From Solirubrobacterales bacterium (GTDB taxonomy: Bacteria > Actinomycetota > Thermoleophilia > Solirubrobacterales > Solirubrobacteraceae), in the NCBI GenBank assembly GCA_025963935.1, contig JAOPZV010000248.1, positions 1 to 34,439 on the forward strand: a stretch of DNA of 34,439 nucleotides, read 5' to 3'. Each line of letters opens with the position of its first letter. Positions within the stretch are counted from its first letter, which is position 1. Positions 24,668-32,238 of the stretch are shown piece by piece. The notes under the pieces were generated by a model, which made no database searches, was not told the DNA's origin, and saw only the letters and a list, made by a program, of their open reading frames with translations. The translations under genes were made by a program, and so were the position numbers.

Positions 24668-25189
24668 ATGGGTGAACCTGGTCGACTGCGGGAGCGACTG
24701 GCGAGAACGCTCAACGCAGCCTTTGCGGAGGGACTGCTCAGCGAACAGACGCACTCCTACCGGCTCGGGCTGCTCTTCGGCCCGCCGCTTCTGGAGCCGC
24801 ACCGCGTGGTCGGCGACCTGGCGCTTCGCGGTCATCGCCGCCGTGCGGGATCGGCGGTCCTGAGCTCCGCGTTGGTCGCGTTGCGTGAAGGTCTCAGGGC
24901 GGTGCTCGCTCCTCGGCTCGCTGAGCCGGCACCGCTCGTGCTCGCGCTCGACTGGACGGGCGGCGCCGAGGAGCTCCTGATCGGCCGAGAGGAAGGATGC
25001 GACGTGCCATTGGGCGACGCAACCGTCTCGCGGCGGCACGCGCGGCTGGTGTTTCGCGACGGTGGATGGACCATCCAGGACCTCGCATCCAAGAACGGGA
25101 TCACCGTCAACGGCGTGACAGTCGGCCGCTGCCGGCTGATGCCGGGGGATCGGCTTGGCCTCGGCCTGCAGGTCGTGGATGTCGACTAG
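24668..25189 (+). CDS. DUF1707-like plus FHA domain protein
   Basis: A 173-aa protein from ATG 24668, chosen because AGGAGAC lies upstream at workable spacing and because it begins directly at the conserved part. Residues about 5-55 (RLRERLARTLNAAFAEGLLS...RLGLLFGPP...VVGDL) follow the DUF1707 pattern, a short helical module common in actinobacteria. A charged linker leads to an FHA domain (about 90-173): IGREEGCDVPLGD (Gly106, Arg107), VSRRHARL (Ser121, His124), DLASKNGITVNG (Asn143, Asn148). FHA domains bind phosphothreonine peptides, so a Ser/Thr kinase target is implied, but no kinase is in the window. The FAH-family gene follows 33 nt downstream. Confidence 0.85.
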   Translation: MGEPGRLRERLARTLNAAFAEGLLSEQTHSYRLGLLFGPPLLEPHRVVGDLALRGHRRRAGSAVLSSALVALREGLRAVLAPRLAEPAPLVLALDWTGGAEELLIGREEGCDVPLGDATVSRRHARLVFRDGGWTIQDLASKNGITVNGVTVGRCRLMPGDRLGLGLQVVDVD

Positions 25190-25222
25190 CTGCGCCGCGG
25201 AAGGCGCTCTTGGGCCGAAGCA

Positions 25223-26074
25223 GTGCGCCTGCTGAGCGTGCGGACCGGTGAGGGGCCGGCCGCGGCGGTGCAGGTGGGACAGGAGCTCGTCCTGGCGTCC
25301 GCGCTGGATGCACCCGCCGCGAACGTGAGAGGCCTGCTCGCGGCACTCGACGCCGACGGGCTGGGCGAGCTGCAGCGGCGCGCCGAGGAGGCCGACGAGC
25401 GAATGCCGCTGGCGGGCGCAAACCTGGACGCCCCGGTCGGCGACCCGCAGAAGATCATCTGCATCGGGCTGAACTACAGCGACCATGCACAGGAGACCGG
25501 CCAGGAGGTCCCGGCGGCGCCGATGTGGTTCGCCAAGTTCGCGAACTCGCTGATCGGCAGTGGCCAGGACATCGTGCTGCCGCGCGCACATCCCGATCAT
25601 GTCGACTACGAGGCAGAGCTCGCGCTGGTCATCGGACGGCGGGCGCGCAACGTCCGTCCCGAGGACGCGCTCGCCTACATCGCTGGAGCGATGCCGTTCA
25701 ACGACGTCAGCGCCCGCGATCTGCAGCTCCAGAACCCGCTTTGGACCAGTGGCAAGGCGATCGACACGTTCGCGCCGTGCGGCCCCGCTCTCGTGACAGT
25801 CGATGAGATCGACGATCTGACAGCGCTGGGATTGCGCACTCGAGTCGGCGGCGAGCTACTGCAGCAGGGCACCACCGCGAACATGATCTTCGGTCCTGCA
25901 GACCTCGTCGCATGGCTGTCCCGCACCATGACCCTCCTGCCCGGCGACATCATCGCGACGGGCACGCCGGCCGGCGTGGGCGCCTCGCAGGGACGCTACC
26001 TGCGGGCGGGCGACACCGTCGAAGTGGAGATCGACGGGCTTGGAGCGCTGGTCAATCCGGTGCGCGGCGAATGA
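25223..26074 (+). CDS. Fumarylacetoacetate hydrolase (FAH) family enzyme
   Basis: A 283-aa enzyme from GTG 25223. It matches the FAH/2-hydroxyhepta-2,4-diene-1,7-dioate isomerase group: KIICIGLNYSDHAQETGQEVPAAPMWFAKF, the metal-binding DYEAELALVIGRRARNV, GAMPFNDVSARDLQ, KAIDTFAPCGPALV, and GDIIATGTPAGVG near the C-terminus. Such enzymes bind Mg2+ or Mn2+ and cleave or isomerise beta-diketo acids in aromatic-compound breakdown; the exact substrate cannot be told. It may be co-transcribed with the FHA gene although their functions are not obviously linked. It converges on the ABC permease with a 19-nt gap. Confidence 0.92.
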   Translation: MRLLSVRTGEGPAAAVQVGQELVLASALDAPAANVRGLLAALDADGLGELQRRAEEADERMPLAGANLDAPVGDPQKIICIGLNYSDHAQETGQEVPAAPMWFAKFANSLIGSGQDIVLPRAHPDHVDYEAELALVIGRRARNVRPEDALAYIAGAMPFNDVSARDLQLQNPLWTSGKAIDTFAPCGPALVTVDEIDDLTALGLRTRVGGELLQQGTTANMIFGPADLVAWLSRTMTLLPGDIIATGTPAGVGASQGRYLRAGDTVEVEIDGLGALVNPVRGE

Positions 26075-26093
26075 CGCGCTCTCGGGCCCGCGC

Positions 26094-26858
26094 TCATTGC
26101 CCTGCGGCGTGCCTGTAGCGGGCGACGGCGAGCGGCGCGAATACCGCGATGATCGCCAGGGCCCAGACCACGGCGCCCCACACGTTGCTGCCCGCAGGGG
26201 CCCCGAGCCACAGGGAGCGCATGGCGTCCACCGTGATGGTGAACGGGTTCACTTCCGCGAAGCCCCGCAGGACTTCCGGCATCGACTGCACCGGCACGAA
26301 CGCCGAGGAGATGAACGTCAGCGGAAACACAGCGATGAACCCAACCGAGTTCGCCGCCTCGGGCGTGGAGACGAGCATGCCAAGGAACGCAAACACCCAC
26401 GAGAACGCGTAGCCGAACAGCAGCAGCAGGCCGAACCCGCCGACCGCTTCGAGCACGCTCGTGTGAAACGAGAAACCGATCAGCAGGCCGGTGAGTACCA
26501 GGATCGTGGCCGACAGGCCGTTTGTGACCACATCGGCGAGCGTCCGCCCGGCGAGCACCGCTGGGCGCGCCATCGGCAACGAGCGGAAGCGGTCGATCAG
26601 CCCCTTGTGGAGGTCCTCGTTCAGACCCAGCGCCGTGACGAACCCGCCGAAGGCGATGTTCTGCACGATGATGCCCGGGATCAGGAAATCGGCGTAGCTG
26701 TAGCCCGGGGTCTTGATAGCCCCGCCGAACACATAGCGAAACAGCAGCACGAACATGATCGGCTGCACCGTGAACGCCACGAGCAGCTCGGGAGCGCGAG
26801 GCAGACGGATGAGGTTGCGCTCGGCGATGACCAGCGTGTCGCTGACGAGCCGTCTCAT
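26094..26858 (-). CDS. ABC-2 type transporter permease (DrrB-like)
   Basis: A 254-aa membrane protein with about six hydrophobic helices. The N-terminal PELLVAFTVQPIMFVLLFRYVFGGAIKTPG and SYADFLIPGIIVQNIAFGGF are typical of DrrB-type daunorubicin-resistance permeases, and GLNEDLHKGLIDRFRSLPMAR forms the cytoplasmic coupling region. FVPVQSMPEVLRGFAEVNPFTITVDAMRSL is the conserved C-terminal loop of ABC-2 permeases. Its ATG overlaps the DrrA stop by 4 nt (ATGA). Together they should export a lipophilic compound or lipid; the cargo is unknown. Confidence 0.93.
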   Translation of the reverse strand: MRRLVSDTLVIAERNLIRLPRAPELLVAFTVQPIMFVLLFRYVFGGAIKTPGYSYADFLIPGIIVQNIAFGGFVTALGLNEDLHKGLIDRFRSLPMARPAVLAGRTLADVVTNGLSATILVLTGLLIGFSFHTSVLEAVGGFGLLLLFGYAFSWVFAFLGMLVSTPEAANSVGFIAVFPLTFISSAFVPVQSMPEVLRGFAEVNPFTITVDAMRSLWLGAPAGSNVWGAVVWALAIIAVFAPLAVARYRHAAGQ

Positions 26859-27892
26859 GCGGCGTCCTCGAGGGCGACGGCGCCGTCCGCTTCCGCGGCG
26901 TGGCCGGTCAGGCTGAGGAACACGTCGTCGAGCGTCGGACGGCGCAGTTCGATGTCCTCGACGCCTACGCCGGCGCGATCCAGACGCCTCACCGCCTCGA
27001 CGATCGCGCCGCCACGGTGGCGCACGCCGACGGTCACGAGATCGCCTTCGACGATCGGCGGGTCGTCGGTCATCGACGCGAGCGCCTGCCTCGCAGTCTC
27101 CGCCTGGGATGCATCCGCGAGACGTATCTCGAGACGCTCGCCGCCGACCCGGTCCTTCAACTCGTCGGGCGTCCCGCGGGCGATCACGCGGCCATGATCG
27201 ATGACCGCGATCTCGCTCGCCAGCCTGTCGGCCTCATCGAGGTACTGGGTGGTGAGCATCACGGTCGTGCCCTCTGCGACCAGTCCCTCGATCGTCTCCC
27301 ACAGCTGCAACCGGCTGCGCGGGTCGAGTCCGGTCGTGGGCTCGTCGAGGAACAGCACCGGCGGGCTCGCGACGAGCGCCGCGGCGAGGTCGAGCCGGCG
27401 TCGCATGCCCCCGGAATATGTCTTTGTGGGTCGGTTGGCCGCGTCGGTAAGTTCGAAGCGCTCGAGCAGCTCTTCTCCCCGCTGCTTGGCGGCCGCGCGC
27501 GGCTTGCCGTACAGACGGCCGACCATCGTCAGGTTCTCAAGCCCCGTGAGATTCTCGTCGACGGCCGCATACTGTCCCGCGAGGCCGATCCGCTGGCGCA
27601 GCTCGGCCGCCTCGCGCACGACATCGAGGCCGTCCACCTGTGCGCTCCCGGCGTCCGGCTGCAGGAGCGTGGTGAGGATGCGGATGATCGTCGTCTTGCC
27701 GGCTCCGTTCGGGCCGAGCAGCCCGAGGACGGTCCCGTGGGCGACCTCGAGATCGACTCCGCACAGGGCGCGCACCTCGCCATAGGACTTGACGAGCCCG
27801 GACGCCACGACCGCGGGACCGCGACCTCTCTGAACGGGTCTGGGGGGCGGGCCGGCACTAGGCGCCGTGGAGGGGTCTGGGCTGATCGCCAT
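26855..27892 (-). CDS. ABC transporter ATP-binding protein (DrrA-like)
   Basis: A 345-aa ATPase. The Walker A motif GPNGAGKTT is at 60-68, the signature YSGGMRRRLDLAAAL follows, then Walker B VLFLDEPTTGLDPRSR and the switch-His region TTQYLDEADRLASEIAVIDHGRVIARGTPDELK. The C-terminal extension after about 240 (RLADASQAETARQALASM..., VEDIELRRPTLDDVFLSLTGH) is the DrrA-type regulatory module. A proline-rich N-terminus of about 25 residues precedes the domain. It is the first gene of the DrrAB pair and a TAGATT box sits 6 nt before its ATG. Confidence 0.95.
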   Translation of the reverse strand: MAISPDPSTAPSAGPPPRPVQRGRGPAVVASGLVKSYGEVRALCGVDLEVAHGTVLGLLGPNGAGKTTIIRILTTLLQPDAGSAQVDGLDVVREAAELRQRIGLAGQYAAVDENLTGLENLTMVGRLYGKPRAAAKQRGEELLERFELTDAANRPTKTYSGGMRRRLDLAAALVASPPVLFLDEPTTGLDPRSRLQLWETIEGLVAEGTTVMLTTQYLDEADRLASEIAVIDHGRVIARGTPDELKDRVGGERLEIRLADASQAETARQALASMTDDPPIVEGDLVTVGVRHRGGAIVEAVRRLDRAGVGVEDIELRRPTLDDVFLSLTGHAAEADGAVALEDAA

Positions 27893-27898
27893 CCCCTC

Positions 27899-27904
27899 AA
27901 TCTA
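27899..27904 (-). promoter_or_regulatory. Candidate -10 element for leaderless transcript of drrAB
   Basis: TAGATT, then GAGGGG (6 nt), then the ATG at 27892. GAGGGG touches the start codon, too close for a standard ribosome site. Confidence 0.45.
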
Positions 27905-27980
27905 GTGAGGACCGCCTATCCCCCGCGCCGACGCCAGTTACGGTGGGGTCGCCGGCTCGGTGCCGGTCCCTCGCCGGGGT

Positions 27981-28835
27981 TCACGTGACTTGTGCCGTCG
28001 CCTCCGCTCCCACGAACTGCAGGAGTGCTTTGTTTACCTGCAGCGTGTGCGTCCACGCGATCGCGTGAGGACCACCTTCGATCGTGATCAGCTCCAGGTC
28101 GTTGATCAGTCCGGGCAGGCGCTTGGCGGTCTTCTCATAGGGGAGCGTCCGGTCGGCATCGCCGTGGATGAGGAGGATCGGCACGTCGATCTTCGGCAGG
28201 TCCTGGCGAAAGTCGGTCTCCCAAGTCTTGATACATGCCACGCCGGCGACCGCGGAGGCCGCTGTGGCGATGTTCCAGCTCGCCTGAAATGCCTCGTCGC
28301 TGACGAGGGTGCCGCGAAATTCGTCGAAGTTGTAGAAATTCTCGAGGAAGCCCTTCATCCACGCCGGGCAGTCCGCCCTGGCTTCCTTCATGAAGCCTTC
28401 GAACAGCTCGGCGGGTAGCCCCTCGGGGTTGTCGTCACTCTGGAGCAGGCAGGGCGGGATCGCGGATACCAGCACGCCCCTGGCGACGCGAGCGGAGCCG
28501 TATGCACCCAGATAGCGGGTGACCTCACCGGTGCCCATCGAGTGGCCGACGAGCGTCGTGTCGCGCAGGTCGAGCTCGTCCATGAGCGCCGCCAGGTCCG
28601 CAGCGAAGGTGTCGTAGTCGTAGCCAGAGGTGGGCTGGCTCGACTTGCCGAACCCGCGCCGGTCGTAGGTGATCACCCGATGCCCCGCTTCGAGCAGGAC
28701 CGGCAGCTGCTTGTCCCAGGCTCGGCCGCTAAGCGGATAGCCGTGGATCAGCACCACCGGCGCTCCCGAGCCGTGATCCTCGTAGTAGAGCTCGACCGAT
28801 CCAGAGTTCTCGGCACCGACGCTGACGTACGGCAT
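27981..28835 (-). CDS. Alpha/beta hydrolase, non-haem haloperoxidase/arylesterase-like
   Basis: A 284-aa hydrolase from ATG 28835 (MPYVSVGAENSGSVELYYED), fixed by a strong AAGGGGAGG ribosome site. It is a near-complete match in order to the chloroperoxidase-like family: LIHGYPLSGRAWDKQ (oxyanion), VITYDRRGFGKSSQP, the nucleophile elbow VGHSMGTGE (Ser99), LIHGDADRTLPYE (Asp) and GGPHAIAWTH (His). Family members hydrolyse small esters and can carry out perhydrolysis; a physiological halogenation role is generally not supported. It lies 88 nt downstream of the DrrA start on the same strand and seems to be its own unit. Confidence 0.93.
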   Translation of the reverse strand: MPYVSVGAENSGSVELYYEDHGSGAPVVLIHGYPLSGRAWDKQLPVLLEAGHRVITYDRRGFGKSSQPTSGYDYDTFAADLAALMDELDLRDTTLVGHSMGTGEVTRYLGAYGSARVARGVLVSAIPPCLLQSDDNPEGLPAELFEGFMKEARADCPAWMKGFLENFYNFDEFRGTLVSDEAFQASWNIATAASAVAGVACIKTWETDFRQDLPKIDVPILLIHGDADRTLPYEKTAKRLPGLINDLELITIEGGPHAIAWTHTLQVNKALLQFVGAEATAQVT

Positions 28836-28838
28836 GGC

Positions 28839-28847
28839 CCTCCCCTT
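28839..28847 (-). promoter_or_regulatory. Ribosome binding site that sets the haloperoxidase-like gene start
   Basis: AAGGGGAGG lies 3 nt before the ATG at 28835 on the minus strand and rules against the 31-residue longer ORF in the track. Confidence 0.65.
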
Positions 28848-28877
28848 CGGTTGCGTTCCGGTCCGGCTCCTATCGCC

Positions 28878-28891
28878 GGACTGGTCAGTCC
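28878..28891. promoter_or_regulatory. Short palindrome upstream of the haloperoxidase-like gene, possible operator
   Basis: GGACTG-GT-CAGTCC is a perfect 6-nt inverted repeat with a 2-nt centre, about 43 nt before the start codon. Repeats this short arise by chance several times in a window of this size, so support is positional only. Confidence 0.25.
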
Positions 28892-29016
28892 TCCAGGACC
28901 CCGAAGGCGTGGGCAGTTCGTTCCCCATTGATGGACCGCAATGCGACCGCGCGGTCGAGGGCCCGTTGCCCCCATGCTCCCACCGCTGTCAAGCGCTCCG
29001 CCGCGAGGCCTGTGAG

Positions 29017-32000
29017 TTACGGCCGGATCTGGAACTGCGCCGTGACGGCTCTGCTCCGGCCGCCGGCATTCCTCGCAACGGCTTCGATCGTGTAGGTGCC
29101 CGGGGCGAGCCTGCGCCCCACTCGGCCGGTGAATCGGAAGCTGTTCCGACCGATCCTGTCGATGCGCCTGAACGACCGTCCGACGGCGACCACCAGCGTG
29201 CAGCGACTGCTGTGCTTCGGAGCCTTCCCACGAAGCGCGCGACAGCGATGGCCACTGCGCACGCCAGCGACCTTGTGCGCCACGGTGAACGTGGTGGTCG
29301 CCGCCACCGAGTCGGTGTAGCTGATAACCGTGCCAGGCTTGGGGCCCTTGAGCTTGTGCTTCGCGGCGATGCTCGCTCCGCTCGTCGCTGCACGGAAGCG
29401 CGACGGCGTCAGCCGCAGCCTGGACAGCACCGGGGCCAACGTGGGAAACGCTTTGACGAGCGTGCCCGGCGAAGTGATCGAGGGCGCCGGGACGCCCAGC
29501 GAGGCGCTTGTCGCGCTCTGCTGGCCGCCGAGGTTGCCCGCGGTCACCCGGCAAGCGAGCTGCTGTCCCGCGTCGGCGCCGCTCACCGTGTAGCTCGAGC
29601 CGCTCGCCCCGGTGATGGCCCCTTCGCCCCGCAGCCATTGGTAGACGTAGGACTGTGGCGTCGTCCCCCCCCAGCCGCCCTGCGAGCACGCCAGCGTCTG
29701 GCCGACGACAGGGGCGCCCGAGACCGCAGGCGAAACGACGCTCACCGGCGGCACGCTGAACGACGCGATGCCTTGCGCGACATCCGAGTCGAAGGCTTCA
29801 AATTCGCCACCGACGACTACGCCCCCTGCGCCATCGGCCGCCAGCGCTCGTATCGTCCCGGCTTCGCGTCCAAAGCCACCGCCGCGGCTGGGCAGGGGGT
29901 TCCAGGTCGTGCCGGAGCCGGTTGTCGCGTCGACCTCGGCGAGGCCGCTGCGTTCAAGGGAGCCGTTGAGCGCGGTTGGCCCTTTGAAGGAGCCTCCCAG
30001 ATATACGGTCTGGCCCGACAAAGCCAGGGAATAAACGGTGCCGCCGCTGATGATGGGACTGTTCAGGTTCGCGTTCCAGGGGGTGACGGCGCCGGTGCTC
30101 GCGTCAACCGCGGCGGCGTAGTTGCGCGTCTGAGTGCCATTGACCGCGTTCGCGCCGTTGAAGACGCCACCGAGGTACACGGTCGAGCCGGATACGGCCA
30201 GCGCGCCCACGGCTCCGCTGACGTTCGGGTTCCAGCTCATAGCTTCGCCGGCGGTGGCGTCTACTGCCGCCGCATGGTTTCGGGGCTGTGGCGATTTGAA
30301 TTGGTTGACGGTCGTGAAGCTCCCACCGATGTAAACGGTCGAGCTCGACGCCGCGAGCGCTTGCACGCGCCCGTTGACGTTCGGGTCCCAGCTCGTGACG
30401 CTGCCAGTGGTCGCGTCCGCCGCCGCCACGTTGCTCCGGACTGTGCTGAGGCCGTTGACCGTGCTGAATTCCCCGCCGATGTAAATGATGCCGCCCGACG
30501 CTGCGAGCGCGAAGACGTCTCCTTTGACATCGGGGTTCCAGATGGTGGCGGCCGCAGACGTCGCGTCCACCGCCGCCACCCCGTCGCGCGTGAACAGTCC
30601 GTTGATCGAGTTGGCGCCGAAGAAGCTGCCACCGAGGTAGACGGTCGAGCCAGACACGGCAAGCGCGTACACGATCGGGCTCCCGAGCCCCGCCACGTTC
30701 GGGTCCCATGCCGTAAGGCTCCCGTCGGCGGCGCTCAGCGCCGCGGCGTTGTTACGGGTCTGGCCGGCGAGCGACGAGAAGACACCGCCGGCGACGACCG
30801 TCGTGCCTGACACCGCGAGCGCATCAACGGCGTTGTTGGCGTTCGGGTCCCACGGCGTAGCGAGGCCCGAGCTTCCGTCGACTGCCGCCAGGTGGTTGCG
30901 CGCGGCGGAAGAGCCGGCGACCGAGTTCGTGCCATGGAAGTCGCCGCCGAGGTAGACGGTCGCTCCTGACAGTTGCAGCGCGCGCACCCTGCCGTTGGGG
31001 TTGGGGTTCCATGCCGCTACCACGCCGGAGGCGTCCACAGATGCCGCATTGTTGCGAGCGGTAGCACCGATTTTCGTGAAGCTGCCTCCCACGTAGATCG
31101 CCGAGCCAGACATCGTGATCACGTCGACCGGTCCGTTGGCGTTCGGATTCCAACCTGTGACGGTGGCGCTTGCGGCGTCGACGGCCGCGAGGTTGTTGCG
31201 GGCTGTGAGCGATTTGTTGACCGTGCTGAATTCACCGCCTAGGTAAACGGTCGACCCCGCCACCGTCAGGGAGTGGACACCGCCCGGGCCGGCCACTTTT
31301 TCGTTGAGGTCCGGATCCCAGCCTGTCGCCGCCCCCGTTGCAGCATCCACAGCAGCCGCAAAGAACCTGAATTTACCGTTGACGACATTGAAGCTTCCGC
31401 CTATGTAAACGGTCGGACCGGACACCGCCAGCGCTTCGACGTAGCCGCCTGTAACGTCAGGGTTCCACCCGGTGGCGACACCCGTCGTCGCGTCGACCGC
31501 CGCCGCGCCGATCCTTTCAACCGATCCATTCACCGCGGTGAGCTTTCCGCCCAGATAGACGGTGGAGCCAGACAGCGCGAGCGCGAGCACCTGTCCGTTC
31601 GGGTTCGGGTTCCAGGCAGGGTCGACGATCCCGTCGCCGCGGACGTGGGCGGCGTCGTTTCTCGCCACCCCACCGACGTGGGTGAAGTCACCGCCGATGT
31701 AGAAGCCGCCCGATCCGTCCGCCGCCACGGCAGACACCACCGCTCCGCCGCCGGAGACCTGGGGCAACGTCACGTCCACACGACCGCTCGAAGCCGAGAT
31801 CGACACCCACGGGCCGGTTCGCGGCCCAACCTGGTCGAAGTGGCCGCCCAGGTAGATGGTGTCAGCAGAGCGCGCTACCGAGTACACCGGGCCGTTCGTC
31901 ACGTATGTCGAGTCTGGGCGTGAGCTGATCGCCGCGTCCGCCGCCGAGCCTCCGAGCCCTGCGAGGACAAGAATCACGAAGGCACACGTAAGTAGCAGGC

Positions 32001-32034
32001 CGCAGCGGCCGACAATCCCCTCCCCGCCGTTCAT
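29017..32034 (-). CDS. Secreted protein with 14 tandem propeller-type repeats, Ig-like and C-terminal adhesion-like modules
   Basis: About 1005 aa from ATG 32034; the ORF-track form runs backwards through the cyclase gene and is too long. A signal peptide covers 1-35 (GLLLTCAFVILVLAGLGGSAADA). Residues about 50-763 hold 14 repeats of roughly 47-61 aa with the pattern V.ALAVSGSTVYLGG.F..VNG..RN.AAVDA.TG..T.WNPN, like delta-60/WD40-type beta-propeller units. An Ig-like domain follows (VGQTLACSQGGW...YQWLRG...GADAGQQLACRVTA), then a terminal module (LRLTPSRFRA, ISYTDSVAATTTFTV, FTGRVGRRLAPGTYTIEA) that I associate with Thermoleophilia extracellular proteins. There is no catalytic motif; a binding or structural surface role is inferred. 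ATG 32055 is an alternative start. Confidence 0.85.
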   Translation of the reverse strand: MNGGEGIVGRCGLLLTCAFVILVLAGLGGSAADAAISSRPDSTYVTNGPVYSVARSADTIYLGGHFDQVGPRTGPWVSISASSGRVDVTLPQVSGGGAVVSAVAADGSGGFYIGGDFTHVGGVARNDAAHVRGDGIVDPAWNPNPNGQVLALALSGSTVYLGGKLTAVNGSVERIGAAAVDATTGVATGWNPDVTGGYVEALAVSGPTVYIGGSFNVVNGKFRFFAAAVDAATGAATGWDPDLNEKVAGPGGVHSLTVAGSTVYLGGEFSTVNKSLTARNNLAAVDAASATVTGWNPNANGPVDVITMSGSAIYVGGSFTKIGATARNNAASVDASGVVAAWNPNPNGRVRALQLSGATVYLGGDFHGTNSVAGSSAARNHLAAVDGSSGLATPWDPNANNAVDALAVSGTTVVAGGVFSSLAGQTRNNAAALSAADGSLTAWDPNVAGLGSPIVYALAVSGSTVYLGGSFFGANSINGLFTRDGVAAVDATSAAATIWNPDVKGDVFALAASGGIIYIGGEFSTVNGLSTVRSNVAAADATTGSVTSWDPNVNGRVQALAASSSTVYIGGSFTTVNQFKSPQPRNHAAAVDATAGEAMSWNPNVSGAVGALAVSGSTVYLGGVFNGANAVNGTQTRNYAAAVDASTGAVTPWNANLNSPIISGGTVYSLALSGQTVYLGGSFKGPTALNGSLERSGLAEVDATTGSGTTWNPLPSRGGGFGREAGTIRALAADGAGGVVVGGEFEAFDSDVAQGIASFSVPPVSVVSPAVSGAPVVGQTLACSQGGWGGTTPQSYVYQWLRGEGAITGASGSSYTVSGADAGQQLACRVTAGNLGGQQSATSASLGVPAPSITSPGTLVKAFPTLAPVLSRLRLTPSRFRAATSGASIAAKHKLKGPKPGTVISYTDSVAATTTFTVAHKVAGVRSGHRCRALRGKAPKHSSRCTLVVAVGRSFRRIDRIGRNSFRFTGRVGRRLAPGTYTIEAVARNAGGRSRAVTAQFQIRP
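29746..31887 (-). repeat. Fourteen tandem coding repeats (about 140-180 nt each)
   Basis: The repeats are recognisable at both protein and DNA level: segments like ACGGTCGAGCCAGACACGGC on the plus strand recur with small changes. Units vary in length mainly in the loop after YLGG.F and at the WNPN junction. The first and last copies are the most diverged, as expected for propeller closure. Confidence 0.8.
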
Positions 32035-32041
32035 CGCCGGC

Positions 32042-32047
32042 ACTTTA
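32042..32047 (-). promoter_or_regulatory. Candidate -10 element for leaderless transcript of the repeat protein
   Basis: TAAAGT, then GCCGGCG (7 nt), then the ATG at 32034. It was used in choosing this start over ATG 32055, which instead has a GGAAG 4 nt upstream. Confidence 0.35.
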
Positions 32048-32238
32048 CATAGCATGTGACTTCCGCACAGCTCCGCGCCGACGATTTCAACGTAAGTACG
32101 ACCCTGACGCGGCCGACTCACACATCTAGGGGGTGCGAGGGCGGGCGACGTGGGAGACTCCGAGCGCGATGCCATGCGAAGGCGGCCCTGGATGTGCGAT
32201 GCGCGCCCTGACCGCACCCGCCAAAAGAGGCTCAAACC

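Noticed and set aside
29746-31887. Tandem repeats considered as a CRISPR array
   Set aside because: The period is about 150 nt, the repeats are diverged and in frame, and they encode propeller units; there are no spacers or cas genes.
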